From contig NZ_JQNL01000001.1 in the NCBI RefSeq assembly GCF_000745235.1, positions 3,218,001 through 3,282,000 on the forward strand: 64,000 bases of DNA. Direction: 5' to 3'. Below, in pieces: positions 11,217-22,600 of the stretch (its first letter is position 1; the number at the start of each line of letters is the position of its first letter). The notes beneath the pieces were generated by a model. The model ran no database searches and was not told where the DNA came from. It saw nothing but the letters and a program-made list of their open reading frames with translations. Source of the DNA: Luteibacter mycovicinus. Lineage in GTDB: Bacteria; Pseudomonadota; Gammaproteobacteria; Xanthomonadales; Rhodanobacteraceae. The position numbers were made by a program, and so were the translations under genes.

Positions 11217-12629
11217 TCAGGCGCGACCGTAAACGTCGTCGAACCTGACGATATCGTCTTCGCCCAGATAGGCGCCCGACTGTACTTCGATCAACTCAAC
11301 CGGCACTTTGCCCGGGTTGCGCAGACGGTGGCGGCTGCCCAGCGGCAGATAGGTACTCTGGTTCTCCGCCAGCAGGAATACCTTATCGTCGCAAGTTACT
11401 TCCGCAACGCCCTTGACCACGATCCAGTGCTCGGCACGGTGGTGGTGCATCTGCAGGCTGAGCGCGGCACCGGGTTTGACCACAATGCGTTTGACCTGAA
11501 AACGGTCGCCCGACTCCAGTGAGTCGTAGCTTCCCCAGGGGCGACGCACCACGCGGTGAAGATCATGCTCGCTGCGGCCGGCAGCCTTCAGTTGCTCGAC
11601 GATCTTCTTCACGTCCTGGGAAGCATCCCGTCGCGCGACGAGCGTCGCATCCGGCGTCGTCACGACCACGACGTCCTCGAGCCCGATCGTCGCCACCAGG
11701 TGGCGATCATGCGACCGAATGAGCGATCCCTTCGTGTCGAGCGCAATGACGTCGCCTTCGAAGTGATTGCCGTCGGCATCTTTCTCGGCGGCCATCCACA
11801 ATGCGTCCCATGAGCCGATATCGCTCCACCCACAGCCGACGGGCACGACGGCCGCTCGTGCGGTCTTTTCCATGACGGCATAGTCGATGGAATCGCTGGG
11901 GGCGGCGGCGAATGCCTCTGTATCCAGGCGAATGAAGTCGAGGTCGGTGTTGGCCCTGGCGAAGGCGGCCTTCGCTGCGTCGAGCATGGCGGGAGCATGC
12001 TGTTGCAACTCGTCGAGATAGCGCGACGCCTGAAACAGGAACATGCCCGAGTTCCAGTCGTATTCTCCGCTGGCCAGATAGCCCTCGGCCACTTCGAGCT
12101 TTGGCTTCTCGACGAACTCGGCGACGCGGAAGGTATCGCCTTCGAGTCCGTCGCCACGACGGATGTAGCCGAAGCCGGTTTCCGCGCGGTCCGGCCGGAT
12201 CCCGAAGGTTACCAGCCAGCCCTGTTCGGCAAGAGACCGGGCACGGGCCACCGAATTCGTGAAGGCGTCGGTGTCACCGATCAGATGGTCGGCGGGCAGG
12301 ACCAGGATAAGAGCGTCCGCATCGCGTTCGATGGCCTGGAGGGCGCCGACCGCGATCGCGGGCGCCGTGTTGCGGGCCACGGGCTCGAGCAGGATGTTTG
12401 CATCGACGATGTGCAGTTCCTGCAGCTGCTCCGCGGCGAGGAAACGCTGCTCGTCGCTGGCGACCACAATCGGGGCGGCCGCATCCGGGAGCGCAGCCGC
12501 ACGCAGGAGTGTCTGTTGAAACAGCGTTTCCTTGCCTGCCAGCGATAAGAACTGCTTGGGCAGGTTACGGCGCGAGATCGGCCACAGGCGCGTGCCGCTA
12601 CCACCGCTGAGGATAAGAGGAATCAACAT
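11217..12629 (-). CDS. manC: Mannose-1-phosphate guanylyltransferase / mannose-6-phosphate isomerase
   Basis: This 470-residue bifunctional enzyme makes GDP-mannose. The N-terminal nucleotidyltransferase starts with GGSGTRLWP (residues 9-17) and contains FVEKP and the DWNSGMFLF motif. The C-terminal cupin isomerase domain includes RPWGSYDSLE and the metal-site region LQMHHHRAEHWIVVKG. Start ATG 12629 is preceded by GAGG, and the protein then begins exactly at the family N-terminus. It is the last gene of the minus-strand rfbBACD operon, 7 bases after rfbD. It feeds gmd/rmd encoded convergently. Confidence 0.95.
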   Translation of the reverse strand: MLIPLILSGGSGTRLWPISRRNLPKQFLSLAGKETLFQQTLLRAAALPDAAAPIVVASDEQRFLAAEQLQELHIVDANILLEPVARNTAPAIAVGALQAIERDADALILVLPADHLIGDTDAFTNSVARARSLAEQGWLVTFGIRPDRAETGFGYIRRGDGLEGDTFRVAEFVEKPKLEVAEGYLASGEYDWNSGMFLFQASRYLDELQQHAPAMLDAAKAAFARANTDLDFIRLDTEAFAAAPSDSIDYAVMEKTARAAVVPVGCGWSDIGSWDALWMAAEKDADGNHFEGDVIALDTKGSLIRSHDRHLVATIGLEDVVVVTTPDATLVARRDASQDVKKIVEQLKAAGRSEHDLHRVVRRPWGSYDSLESGDRFQVKRIVVKPGAALSLQMHHHRAEHWIVVKGVAEVTCDDKVFLLAENQSTYLPLGSRHRLRNPGKVPVELIEVQSGAYLGEDDIVRFDDVYGRA

Positions 12630-12636
12630 ACTTGCC

Positions 12637-13569
12637 TCACTGGTTCGAAAGCTGATCGAGCGTCGCGTTAAGCCCATCGCGCCAGTCGGCCAGGGGATAT
12701 CCGAAGGTGGTGGCGAAACTGGCGTTGGCCAGCACCGAATAGGCCGGGCGTTTGGCAGGCGTCGGGAACTCGCTACTGGGGATCGCGTGAACGGTCGGCC
12801 GTTTGGCGAGCAGGCCCCTGGCAGCGGCGCCCTCGAAAATGGCGTCGGCGAACCCGTGCCATGTGGTCTGGCCCGACGCGGTCAAGTGGTACGTGCCCGT
12901 CAACGCCCTGCGCCCGGTCTCCGATGCCGCCAGATACCGGTCGATGGCGGCCAGCGTGCCCTCGACGATCAGCGTGGTCGTCGTCGGCGTGCCGCTCTGG
13001 TCGGCGACAACCCGCAGTTCGTCCCGGTCCGCGCCAAGTCGGAGCATGGTGCGGAGGAAATTGTTACCCACGGCCGAGTAGACCCACGCCGTGCGCAGGA
13101 TGAGGTGAGCCGCGTCGCTGTTACGGAGCGCTTCTTCCCCCGCAAGCTTGCTCCGGCCATAGGCGCCCTGCGGACTTGTGGTCGCGTCCGGGGCGTAAGG
13201 TGTCGACGCGTCGCCGGGGAACACGTAATCGGTCGAATAGTGGACAACCAGAGCGCCCTGACGGGCGGCCCAGTGACCGATGACGCCGAGCGCTTCACCG
13301 TTGACGCGCGTCGCGTTGGCTTCGTCGCTCTCCGCTTTGTCCACTGCCGTATAGGCGGCGGTATTGACGACGATATCGGGGCGTTCCGCATCGAGCAGAG
13401 CTTCGAGTGCGCTGAGGTCACCCAGGTCACCCACGACACCGCGAGCCGCGGCGACGGTCAGTACGCCGTCACGCGAGGCGGCCGCGAGCTCGCCGCGCTT
13501 CGCGAGGCCGCCCTGACTCAGGAAGGTCTGGCCAAGCTGGCCGTTGGCGCCGAGCAACAGGATCTTCAC
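12637..13569 (-). CDS. rfbD: dTDP-4-dehydrorhamnose reductase
   Basis: RfbD (RmlD) reduces dTDP-4-keto-L-rhamnose to dTDP-L-rhamnose, the last step of the pathway. The 310-residue protein has the Rossmann motif GANGQLGQ at residues 7-14, the family signature VNTAAYTAVDKAE, STDYVFPG, and the catalytic Tyr137/Lys141 in YGRSK. The start overlaps the stop of rfbC by four bases (ATGA). Length is normal. Confidence 0.95.
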   Translation of the reverse strand: MKILLLGANGQLGQTFLSQGGLAKRGELAAASRDGVLTVAAARGVVGDLGDLSALEALLDAERPDIVVNTAAYTAVDKAESDEANATRVNGEALGVIGHWAARQGALVVHYSTDYVFPGDASTPYAPDATTSPQGAYGRSKLAGEEALRNSDAAHLILRTAWVYSAVGNNFLRTMLRLGADRDELRVVADQSGTPTTTTLIVEGTLAAIDRYLAASETGRRALTGTYHLTASGQTTWHGFADAIFEGAAARGLLAKRPTVHAIPSSEFPTPAKRPAYSVLANASFATTFGYPLADWRDGLNATLDQLSNQ

Positions 13570-14123
13570 GGCCGGAACTCCGGCAGGCGGTCCTCGGCGA
13601 TATCCGCCAGCAACGGCGCCTTCCTGTCCTTGTCGGAAAGGAGCGGCTCCGAGATCGGCCAGTCCACGCCAATGGCGGGATCGTCCCAGCGGACGCCGCC
13701 GTCGGCTTGCGCGTTATAAAGGTCGGTGCACTGATAGGAGAAGGTGGCGTGCTCGGAAACGACGCAAAAGCCGTGCGCGAAGCCCTCCGGGATCCAGAAG
13801 TGACGATGGTTCTCCGCCGTGAGCATGACACCGGCCCACTTGCCGAACGTGGGCGAGCCGCGACGGATGTCGACGGCCACGTCATAGACTTCGCCCTCAA
13901 GCACGCTGACCAGCTTGCCCTGGGGATTCGGCCACTGATAGTGAAGCCCGCGAAGCACGCCACGGGCCGACCGCGACACATTGGACTGAACGAAGCGGCG
14001 GTCGATGCCGGCTTCGCGGTACTTCGCTTCGTTATAGCTTTCGTAGAAGAACCCACGGCTGTCACCGAAGACCTGAGGTTCGATCACGATGCAGCCGGGC
14101 AGGGAGGTTTCGGTGAACTTCAT
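13566..14123 (-). CDS. rfbC: dTDP-4-dehydrorhamnose 3,5-epimerase
   Basis: RfbC (RmlC) epimerises C3 and C5 of the 4-keto sugar. The 185-residue cupin has catalytic His61 in LRGLHYQ and Tyr130 in SYQCTDLYN, together with [13 protein letters not shown] and IPEGFAHGF. The start is set by the family N-terminus ([16 protein letters not shown]). It overlaps rfbA and rfbD by four bases each, indicating tight translational coupling. Confidence 0.96.
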   Translation of the reverse strand: MKFTETSLPGCIVIEPQVFGDSRGFFYESYNEAKYREAGIDRRFVQSNVSRSARGVLRGLHYQWPNPQGKLVSVLEGEVYDVAVDIRRGSPTFGKWAGVMLTAENHRHFWIPEGFAHGFCVVSEHATFSYQCTDLYNAQADGGVRWDDPAIGVDWPISEPLLSDKDRKAPLLADIAEDRLPEFRP

Positions 14124-15004
14124 CCGACGTAGCCTTGCTTGATCAGATTCTGGAGGTACTGGCCGTAGCCGGTCTTGGCGAGGGGCTCGGCGAGCCTGAG
14201 CAGTTGCTCGGCGTCGATCCACTTGTTGACGTAGGCGATCTCTTCCGGGCAGCAGACCTTGAGGCCCTGGCGGTTTTCGATCGTCTGGATGTATTCGCCA
14301 GCCTCCATCAACGACTCGTGCGTGCCCGTGTCCAGCCACGCATAGCCACGTCCGAGCTGCTCGAGGTGCAGCGACTGGTCGTCGAGGTAGCAACGATTGA
14401 GGTCGGTGATCTCCAGCTCGCCGCGCGGCGAAGGCCTGAGATTGGCTGCATAGTCGACCGCCCGGTTGTCGTAGAAATACAGACCGGTGACGGCATAGCT
14501 CGACTTGGGCTTGACCGGCTTCTCTTCCAGGCCAATGACCTTGCCGTTCGCATCGAATTCGGCCACGCCATAGCGTTCCGGGTCCTTCACAAAGTAACCG
14601 AACACGGTGGCACCGCTTTCGCGGGAGGCCGCACGCTTCATGCGCTCGGTCAGGCCGACACCGTAGAAGATGTTGTCGCCCAGAACCAGGCAGCTGGGAT
14701 CGTTGCCGATGAAGTCCTTGCCGATGATGAACGCCTGGGCGAGGCCATCCGGAGAGGGCTGCACGGCGTAGGTGATGTTGATGCCCCACTGGCTTCCGTC
14801 GCCTAGCAGGCGCTGGAACAGCTCCTGCTCATGCGGGGTGTTGATCACCAGGACATCCCGGATGCCGGCCAGCATCAGGGTCGCCAGCGGGTAATAGATC
14901 ATCGGCTTGTCATACACCGGCAGCAGCTGCTTGCTGACCGCTTTGGTGATCGGATAGAGCCGGGTGCCGGAACCGCCGGCGAGAATGATGCCCTTGGTCG
15001 TCAT
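14120..15004 (-). CDS. rfbA: Glucose-1-phosphate thymidylyltransferase
   Basis: RfbA (RmlA) forms dTDP-glucose from dTTP and glucose-1-phosphate. The 294-residue protein has the nucleotide-binding signature GGSGTRLYP, then KPMIYYPL, and [10 protein letters not shown] with the metal-binding aspartate. [20 protein letters not shown] is also typical. ATG 15004 overlaps the rfbB stop by four bases and gives the canonical N-terminus. Confidence 0.96.
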   Translation of the reverse strand: MTTKGIILAGGSGTRLYPITKAVSKQLLPVYDKPMIYYPLATLMLAGIRDVLVINTPHEQELFQRLLGDGSQWGINITYAVQPSPDGLAQAFIIGKDFIGNDPSCLVLGDNIFYGVGLTERMKRAASRESGATVFGYFVKDPERYGVAEFDANGKVIGLEEKPVKPKSSYAVTGLYFYDNRAVDYAANLRPSPRGELEITDLNRCYLDDQSLHLEQLGRGYAWLDTGTHESLMEAGEYIQTIENRQGLKVCCPEEIAYVNKWIDAEQLLRLAEPLAKTGYGQYLQNLIKQGYVG

Positions 15005-16050
15005 GAGCCGAGTCGCTCCAGCTGGTAGCTGCCGTCGAGGATGCCCTGGACCCACGGCCGGTTATCGAGATACCACTGCACCGTGGCGCGGATGCCCGAT
15101 TCGAACGTGTGTTCCGGCGTCCAGCCGAGTTCGTCCTTCAGCTTGCTCGCATCAATCGCGTAGCGACGGTCGTGGCCCGGGCGGTCCCGGACAAAGGTGA
15201 TGAGGCCCTCATGCGGCTTGCCGTCGGCCAGCGGGGCGACCTCGTCAAGGATCGCGCAGATGGTCTTCACGACCGCGATGTTCGCGCGCTCGGAGTTGCC
15301 GCCGACGTTGTATGTCTCACCTATGCGGCCCGCGTCGAGGACACGACGGATGGCGCTGCAGTGATCTTCTACGTAAAGCCAGTCGCGAACGTTGAGGCCA
15401 TCGCCGTAGACAGGCAGGGCCTCACCGGCCAGCGCCTTCTGAATGACCAGCGGAATGAGCTTCTCCGGGAACTGGTAGGGGCCGTAGTTGTTGGAGCAGT
15501 TGGTCGTCAAGACCGGCAGGCCGTACGTGTGGTGGAAGGCGCGGACCAGGTGGTCGGACGCGGCCTTCGAGGCGGAGTAGGGCGAATTCGGTGCGTATGG
15601 CGTGGTTTCCGTGAAGAACCCTTCCGCGCCGAGCGAGCCGTAGACCTCATCGGTCGACACGTGGAGGAAGCGGAATGCCTTGCCGGCGGCTTCGTCCAGT
15701 CCGCGCCAATAGTCGCGGGTGGATTCGAGCAGGCCCAGAGTACCGACCACGTTGGTTTCGATGAAGGCGGCCGGGCCGTCGATGGAGCGGTCGACGTGGC
15801 TTTCAGCGGCGAAGTTGACGACCGCATCGGGGCGGTGTTCAGCCAGCAGGCGGGCGATCAGGTCGCGGTCGCCGATGTCGCCGTGAACGAAGACGTGGCG
15901 TTCGTCTCCCTCCAGGGAGGTGAGTGTTCGGAGATTCCCGGCATACGTCAGCTTGTCGAGATTGATGACGCGGTCGCCTGCGGCCACGGCCTGGAGCACG
16001 AAATTGGCGCCGATAAAGCCGGCGCCGCCCGTAACAAGAAGAGTTTTCAT
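15001..16050 (-). CDS. rfbB: dTDP-glucose 4,6-dehydratase
   Basis: RfbB (RmlB) converts dTDP-glucose to the 4-keto-6-deoxy sugar. The 349-residue extended short-chain enzyme shows [11 protein letters not shown] at the N-terminus, the catalytic triple Thr133-Asp134-Glu135 in STDEVYG, and Tyr158/Lys162 in YSASK. AAGGA precedes ATG 16050; an in-frame extension to 16074 has no family similarity. It is the first gene of the rfbBACD-manC operon and is divergent from metB. Confidence 0.96.
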   Translation of the reverse strand: MKTLLVTGGAGFIGANFVLQAVAAGDRVINLDKLTYAGNLRTLTSLEGDERHVFVHGDIGDRDLIARLLAEHRPDAVVNFAAESHVDRSIDGPAAFIETNVVGTLGLLESTRDYWRGLDEAAGKAFRFLHVSTDEVYGSLGAEGFFTETTPYAPNSPYSASKAASDHLVRAFHHTYGLPVLTTNCSNNYGPYQFPEKLIPLVIQKALAGEALPVYGDGLNVRDWLYVEDHCSAIRRVLDAGRIGETYNVGGNSERANIAVVKTICAILDEVAPLADGKPHEGLITFVRDRPGHDRRYAIDASKLKDELGWTPEHTFESGIRATVQWYLDNRPWVQGILDGSYQLERLGS

Positions 16051-16244
16051 ACCGTCCTTTTCATTTCGAGTCACCTAAAAGCGAACCCGGTCAGCATCGC
16101 GCCCGTTTCAAACTGTGCCGCCAGCCGTTCGCCGTAAATTCGTCTTCCGGCGTAGCGGGTTGCCAAGTGTAATATGTCCCACTGGCAGGAGCAGATCGAA
16201 TGTAACTTTGACCTGAATGCCGGTTTATAAATCAAGGAAAATCA

Positions 16245-17408
16245 ATGCCTTCCAAGAAAGTGGTGGAATTGGGCCTCGGCACGCGTGCCATCCATGCTGG
16301 CCAGAGCCCCGATCCCAGTACCGGCGCGATCATGACTCCGATCTACGCCACCTCGACCTATGTTCAGTCCAGCCCGGGCAAGCATCAGGGCTTCGAGTAC
16401 TCACGCACCCAAAATCCGACGCGTATGGCATATGAGCGATGTGTCGCCGATCTGGAAGGTGGTGTCGCCGGTTTTGCATTTGCGTCCGGCCTCGCCGCGG
16501 CCGCGACCGTGCTGGACTTGCTCGACTCCGGTAGCCACGTCATCGCGATGGATGACCTATACGGTGGCTCGTACAGGCTGTTCGAGCGCGTCCGGCGCCG
16601 GAGTGCCGGTCTGGACTTCACATTCGTCGACCTAAATGACACAGCCGCCCTGAAGGCTGCAGTCAAGCCGAACACCCGGATGATCTGGGTTGAAACGCCC
16701 ACGAACCCGATGCTGAAGCTCGTCGACCTTCGCGCGATCAATGCGTTCGCGAAAAAGCATGGGCTGATCGTCGTTGTGGACAACACGTTCTGCTCCCCCA
16801 TGCTGCAAAGGCCTGTCGAATGGGGAGCCGATCTCGTCCTGCATTCCGCCACCAAATATCTGAACGGCCATTCCGATATCGTGGGTGGAATCGTCGTCGC
16901 CGCGAACCCGGAACTCGCGGAGCAGATGGCCTTCCTGCAGAACTCGGTTGGAGCGATCGCCGGTCCCTTCGACGCCTTTCTTGCCATGCGTGGTCTCAAA
17001 ACACTACATCTGCGCATGCGGCAGCACTGCGAAAGCGCACTGGATCTGGCGAAGTGGCTCGAGGCGCATGCGCAGGTAAGCCGTGTGATCTATCCAGGCC
17101 TGAAAAGCCATGCCCAGCACGGACTGGCGCGTCGCCAGATGGACGGATTCGGAGGAATTATTTCCGTCGAGGTAAAGGGCGGTCTTAGCAAAGCTCGCCG
17201 CGTGCTCGAGCGTTGCCAACTGTTCGCTTTGGCTGAATCTCTCGGCGGCGTCGAGAGTCTGATCGAACATCCCGCGATCATGACCCATGCTTCCATTCCG
17301 CCCGCTAATCGGAAGCGCCTGGGCATCTCGGATAGCCTGATCCGCCTTTCTGTCGGCGTCGAAGACGTTGAAGACCTTCGCCACGAGCTCAGCCTGGCGC
17401 TGCGTTGA
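16245..17408 (+). CDS. metB: Cystathionine gamma-lyase / gamma-synthase family PLP enzyme
   Basis: This 387-residue member of the Cys/Met metabolism PLP family has the PLP lysine Lys204 in SATKYLNGHSD, YSRTQNPTR near the N-terminus, and GGVESLIEHPAIMTH near the end. Gamma-synthase and gamma-lyase cannot be separated safely by eye. With a cystathionine beta-synthase at 2518, a gamma-lyase role in making cysteine is plausible. CAAGGAAAA precedes the ATG. The gene is the left border of the O-antigen locus; in Xanthomonas the LPS locus is known to lie between metB and etfA. No convincing tandem MetJ boxes are visible in the 194-base upstream region. Confidence 0.9.
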   Translation: MPSKKVVELGLGTRAIHAGQSPDPSTGAIMTPIYATSTYVQSSPGKHQGFEYSRTQNPTRMAYERCVADLEGGVAGFAFASGLAAAATVLDLLDSGSHVIAMDDLYGGSYRLFERVRRRSAGLDFTFVDLNDTAALKAAVKPNTRMIWVETPTNPMLKLVDLRAINAFAKKHGLIVVVDNTFCSPMLQRPVEWGADLVLHSATKYLNGHSDIVGGIVVAANPELAEQMAFLQNSVGAIAGPFDAFLAMRGLKTLHLRMRQHCESALDLAKWLEAHAQVSRVIYPGLKSHAQHGLARRQMDGFGGIISVEVKGGLSKARRVLERCQLFALAESLGGVESLIEHPAIMTHASIPPANRKRLGISDSLIRLSVGVEDVEDLRHELSLALR

Positions 17409-17436
17409 CCGACACTTCTTGATTTCGATGGTGAAC

Positions 17437-18288
17437 ATGACTGCCTTTTCAACACAAATAGACGCAAAGAAGTCACCCCGACTTCGCGCGCTCCTCAATC
17501 CCTTCTCAGCTTTGCTGTGGCATCGATCACTGGTGTGGGAACTGAGTAAACGCGACGTTCTCGGCCGCTATCGCGGTGCGAGCTTTGGCTTGCTTTGGGC
17601 TCTTATCAGCCCCTTCCTGGTGCTTGGCGTGTATACCTTCGCCTTCGGCTTTGTCATGAAGAACAAGTGGCCGCAGGTCGAGGGAGGACAGACTCACTTC
17701 TCGATTATCCTTTTCGTCGCGCTGATCGTTCATGGGCTCTTTTCCGAGTGCCTCACGCGTTCTCCCTCGTTGGTCGTCTCACAGCCCAACTTCGTGAAGA
17801 AAGTAATCTTTCCCCTTCAGATTCTTCCGTGGCCGATGTTGCTTTCCGCACTCTTCCACGCGTTCATGAATCTTATGGTCTTCATGCTGCTTCGCCTATT
17901 CATGGAAGGCACAATCGCATGGACCATTATCTTCTTCCCCGTTGTGATCCTTCCGCTGGCGATGCTCTCGCTCGGTGTGGCGTGGGCCCTTGCAGCCTTA
18001 GGGGTGTACCTGCGCGATATCGGCCAGATCACGGGTGTTATGTCGACCGCGCTCCTTTTCATGTCTTCGGCGATGATCCCACTTTCCTCGGTGCCGGCCT
18101 CGTACCGCGGCTGGTTCGAGCTCAATCCGTTGACGTTTATCATCGATCAGGCCCGTGAAGTCTGCCTCTGGCAACATATGCCGGATTGGCAAGGGTTGGG
18201 AATCTACGCAGTCATCGCGCTTGCGGTGATGTACGCAGGCTATGGGTGGTTTGCTTCGACACAAAGAGGATTCGCTGATGTCCTCTGA
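17437..18288 (+). CDS. wzm: O-antigen ABC transporter permease Wzm
   Basis: This is an inner-membrane permease of about 283 residues with six hydrophobic segments. It has the ABC-2 family pattern LVWELSKRDVLGRYRGASFGLLWALISPF near the N-terminus and LNPLTFIIDQAREV before the last segments. It would export lipid-linked O-polysaccharide to the periplasm with Wzt. The start is uncertain: ATG 17437 follows GGTGAAC, while ATG 17428 would add three residues. It follows metB after 28 bases and overlaps wzt by 11 bases. Base composition drops from here on, marking the variable part of the locus. Confidence 0.9.
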   Translation: MTAFSTQIDAKKSPRLRALLNPFSALLWHRSLVWELSKRDVLGRYRGASFGLLWALISPFLVLGVYTFAFGFVMKNKWPQVEGGQTHFSIILFVALIVHGLFSECLTRSPSLVVSQPNFVKKVIFPLQILPWPMLLSALFHAFMNLMVFMLLRLFMEGTIAWTIIFFPVVILPLAMLSLGVAWALAALGVYLRDIGQITGVMSTALLFMSSAMIPLSSVPASYRGWFELNPLTFIIDQAREVCLWQHMPDWQGLGIYAVIALAVMYAGYGWFASTQRGFADVL

Positions 18289-19600
18289 TAAGGCGATCTC
18301 TGTCGAGCAGGTCACCAAGGCCTTTCCGATCTACGACAAGCCACATCATCGCTTGATGCAGATGCTCAGTCCCGCATCGCGTAAGCATCGCTGGTTCAGG
18401 CAGTTTCATGCGCTCCGCGGCGTCTCCTTCGACGTAGGTCGTGGCGAGACCGTGGGCATTATCGGTCGCAACGGATCCGGTAAGTCCACGTTACTTCAAA
18501 TTATCTGTGGGACCCTTGCTCCGTCGACGGGCTCACTTGAAGTTAAAGGCCGTGTTGCGGCACTGCTCGAGCTCGGCGCAGGATTCAATCCGGATTTTAC
18601 CGGTCGCGAAAATGTGTACCTCAACGGAAGCCTGCTCGGGCTGTCGAAGGTGGAGATCGATGACCGCTTTGAAGACATTCTGTCATTCGCCGGTATCGGA
18701 GAGTTCATCGACCAGCCGGTCAAAACCTATTCCAGCGGCATGTACGTTCGCCTTGCGTTTGCCGTCGCGAGCAATGTCACACCTGACATACTTATCGTCG
18801 ACGAAGCACTTGCCGTGGGCGACGCGAAGTTTCAGGCGAAGTGTTTCGCGCGCCTGAAGAACCTCCGCGACGCAGGTACTACAATTCTTTTCGTTTCGCA
18901 TTCGACCGAGCAGATCGTGACTCATTGCGACCGCGCCGTCTTGCTCGACGGCGGCGTGGTTTTGTCTGATGGCGAACCGAAGATCGTTGTAAATCAGTAC
19001 CTCGATCTTCTTTTCGGAGTGGATAAACCTGCTGTCGAAGCGGACGCCTTGTCCATGACGGACGAGGGAGATGGTGCTCATGATGGCTTTATGAGTTCCG
19101 AAGGCGACGAGCACTCTGATCCGTTCTCTACCCGTCCCAACTACAACGCGCACGAATACCGTTGGGGTGATCGACGCGCACTTATTCGCGATTTTTCGTT
19201 GAACGTAGGTGGCGTTCAAAACCCATCGTCGGTATCGACAGGCGATCACGCGAGCCTGGCAATTGCCATCGAGTTTGAACAGACAGTGCATCGCCCCATT
19301 CTCGGTGTCGCCATCAAAAACAAAGAGGGGGTGACAGTGTACGCCACTAACTCCGAGATGCTCGATTCGAATGAGATTCCTCTACTTGGCGAATCCGGAA
19401 CTTCAGTTCGCATCGATATCAACTTCACTTGCGCAATGGGTGCGGGCGATTACTTCATATCCCTTGGTGTAGCGAGTCGTGACGGTTCGGAAGTAATTCC
19501 CCACGATCGACGCTATGACGCGATCCATATGCATGTGCTTGGATCCACATTTGTTGGATTCAGCAATCTGGAACTCCAGATGCGTCCGTCGGCCAACTGA
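18278..19600 (+). CDS. wzt: O-antigen ABC transporter ATPase Wzt with C-terminal carbohydrate-binding domain
   Basis: This 440-residue protein has an N-terminal ABC ATPase (about residues 1-245): Walker A GRNGSGKST at 63-71, signature region KTYSSGMYVRLAFAVA, and Walker B ILIVDEALAVGD. A C-terminal extension of about 170 residues is rich in beta strands. Such extensions in E. coli O8/O9a Wzt recognise the modified non-reducing end of the finished chain before export. That implies a terminal modification here, for which the methyltransferase at the start of the next gene is the candidate. AGAGGA precedes ATG 18278 inside the end of wzm. Confidence 0.93.
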   Translation: MSSDKAISVEQVTKAFPIYDKPHHRLMQMLSPASRKHRWFRQFHALRGVSFDVGRGETVGIIGRNGSGKSTLLQIICGTLAPSTGSLEVKGRVAALLELGAGFNPDFTGRENVYLNGSLLGLSKVEIDDRFEDILSFAGIGEFIDQPVKTYSSGMYVRLAFAVASNVTPDILIVDEALAVGDAKFQAKCFARLKNLRDAGTTILFVSHSTEQIVTHCDRAVLLDGGVVLSDGEPKIVVNQYLDLLFGVDKPAVEADALSMTDEGDGAHDGFMSSEGDEHSDPFSTRPNYNAHEYRWGDRRALIRDFSLNVGGVQNPSSVSTGDHASLAIAIEFEQTVHRPILGVAIKNKEGVTVYATNSEMLDSNEIPLLGESGTSVRIDINFTCAMGAGDYFISLGVASRDGSEVIPHDRRYDAIHMHVLGSTFVGFSNLELQMRPSAN

Positions 19601-19610
19601 AGAAAATATT

Positions 19611-22600
19611 ATGAAAGAAACAATGAGAGCATCGTTGGCGGCGCGTTATGATCTTCATTCGAATCTCTGGCTCCGAAAGGGCGAGCCGGAGGCTTTTGCC
19701 TACTCTGATGGTGATGAGACCGAGAATCGGATTCACGACATTATTGCGGCGGCGGGCGATGTTTCGCTCTTTTCTTACGAACTGAAAGCCGCTCAGACGG
19801 ACTGGGCATCCCGATATCATCTGAGTGCCACGCGCGCCAACCTGCTCAGGCCCCTGGCTTCCATTTTGTCCGGCTCCACGATGGAGATTGGTTCGGGTTG
19901 TGGAGCTATTTCACGCTTTCTTGGCGAGCTCGGTGGCGATGTCGTTGGTATTGAGGGGAGTCCGCGTCGGGCTGCCATCGCCGCGTCGCGATGCAGGGAT
20001 CTTCCAAACGTGAACATCGTCAACGAAGTCTTTGATGACCTTGTGGTCGATGAGAAATTCGACGCGGTTACCTTGATCGGCGTGCTTGAGTACTCCTCGA
20101 TTTTCGGTAAAGGTACCAACCCAGCGCTTACGTGGCTCAAGAAGGCGTACGAAAGCCTCAACGACGGCGGGCATCTTGTCATTGCGATCGAGAACCAGCT
20201 GGGTCTTAAATACCTCGCGGGCATGCCTGAAGATCACCTCGCGAAGGCGATGTTCGGTATCAATGATCTCTACGGCGAAGGCACGGCGACGACGTACGGC
20301 CGCGTCGAGCTATCAGGATTGCTAGCCGAGGCCGGGTTCGGTTCTGTGGAAGTGGCCCTGCCGTTTCCCGATTATAAGCTCCCAACATCGGTATTGCTTC
20401 CCCGGTCGTACGATTCCACCTACCCATCGTTTGACGCATCCGCTTTCGCCAGACAGAGCGTGGCAGCCGACGCACAGTTGATCCATGCGCCCTTGTTTTC
20501 GCTTGGGCAGGCATGGGGTGTGGTTGGTCGAAATCACTTGCTTCCTGATCTCGCAAATTCGTTCCTCTTTGTTGCGCGAAAAGGAACAGTCCCGGCGGCG
20601 TGGGCTACATCGGGTGCTATCGCGCACCACTTTTCAACTGAGCGCTTGCCTCCCTACTGCAAGCAGGTCGATTTCGTCCCGACTGAAGCTGGCATTAATG
20701 TCAAGAAAACGAGGCTTGCGCCGGATAGTCATAGTGAGCAAATGCGTCCAATATCGCTCGTTATCGCCGATGAGCCATATATTCCGGGCGCCAATCATTG
20801 CGATCGCTTTGAGCGAATCGTATCGGCGCAGGGTTGGGGGATTGCGGAGGTCGCTGAGTGGCTCGGCGAGTGGCAAGAGGCACTCGATGAGCTGCTGCTG
20901 ACACATGGGGTGCGGGGCCCGCACCACGTGCATTCGATGCTCCCGGATTGGGCGATCGACGCCCTTCCGCGCAATCTGATGCGGAGTGCGTCAGGTGCTT
21001 GGCACTTCATTGATCTTGAATGGGAGTGGAAGGCAGGGGTCGAGTACGGTTACCTTGCCTATCGAGCTATCACGGTTGCGATGGCATCGCTAACGGCGAT
21101 TGCCGCCCCCGCACTGAAGCGCCACCGATTTATTCGTGAGGTGATGCTCGACGTCCTGGCTGCGCGGGGTATGAGCATATCGTCCGCTGACATCGAGCGC
21201 TATGTTGAGCTCGATGGCGTCCTTAGGAAACTAGCCTTCGGCGTGAGCGCCGACTTTACATCGCGTGACTTCGGTGCGTTCGAAGTGGCGGTGATGCCCG
21301 ATGTGACCTCGCTCGTGATAGATGCCGCAAGTGAGGCTCGTGCCAGCGCCTTTAGCGATCTCACCGAGGCTGGCGGAGTCGTGGAGGAGAGCGCACTTGA
21401 AAGTCTGGTTCTGCTGCGAGAGCGTGAAAACGCGGAGCTTGCTGCCGAGCTGGGCTCTCTGCGCGCCGAGCTTGCAACCGCAACCTGCGAGCGAGACGCG
21501 CAACAGCGGCGGAGCTGTGAGCTTTCTGATGAGATTGACGCCTTACGGCACGACATAGCGTTCGTGCATCACGCGCATGCCGCGACACAGCACTCGTATG
21601 TTGAGCTTCAGTCGCATTTGGCTTCCGTCTTATCGTCAAAGAGCTGGCGCTTGATGGCTCCGCTTCGCATTGCGAGACGCTCCCTGAAGCCCGGTGGACT
21701 TCGCATTGAGGCAGGGCGTGCCGCCCGTGCCGCCTTCCGCGCCATGCCTGGAAATCATGAGGGAAAGCGCCGCCTGAAGGAGTCAATCCTTAATATCATC
21801 GAGCACTTCCGTAGTGGTCGATCACGCGTCGGAGAGCCTGAAGCTGAAGAAGCTACCAGCAGCCTCCCCCCAGAGTCTGTACAGGCACGAGTTGTCTCGA
21901 CTCCTGCGGCCGACGAGTACGTTTCGATCGCTGCGTCCCCGGTTCGGCCGTGGGAGATCGATGTCCGCCTGATCGCGTTCTACCTACCCCAGTTTCATCC
22001 CATCGCTGAGAATGACGCGTGGTGGGGGCGTGGCTTCACTGAATGGACCAATGTCACCAAGGCCCGGCCTCAGTACCCGGGACATCATCAGCCCCAGCTT
22101 CCGGGGGAGCTGGGGTTCTACGATCTGCGTTTGATCGACGTGATGCGTCAGCAGGTTGATCTCGCCAAGCTCTACGGTATAGCCGGATTCTGCTTTCACT
22201 ACTATTGGTTCGGGGGGCGTCGTCTTCTCGAGCGGCCGGTTAATCAGTTTCTGGAAAGTGATATCGATTTCCCTTTCTGCATCTGCTGGGCAAATGAAAA
22301 CTGGACGCGACGCTGGGATGGTATGGACGGTGAGATTCTCATTGGCCAGGCTCATTCTGAAGCCGACGACCTTGCCTTTATCGAAGCCTTGATTCCCCTG
22401 CTTCGTGACAAGCGCTATATCCACGTAAATGGGAAGCCGCTAATTGTGGTCTACCGTCCCTCTGTGCTGCCTGATGCGGCAGCGACAGTAGGGCGTTGGC
22501 GCAAATATTGCCGCGAGGCTGGCGTGGGCGAGATTTTCATGGGTATGGTCCAGTTCGATGTAGACGACCCTCGCACGTACGGCTTCGATGCGGCGATTGA

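Noticed and set aside
16100..16244. MetJ operator upstream of metB
   Set aside because: Only a single 8-mer with six of eight matches (ATTCGTCT at 16138-16145) was found. MetJ needs at least two adjacent boxes, and similar single matches near cbs and metJ are likely chance.
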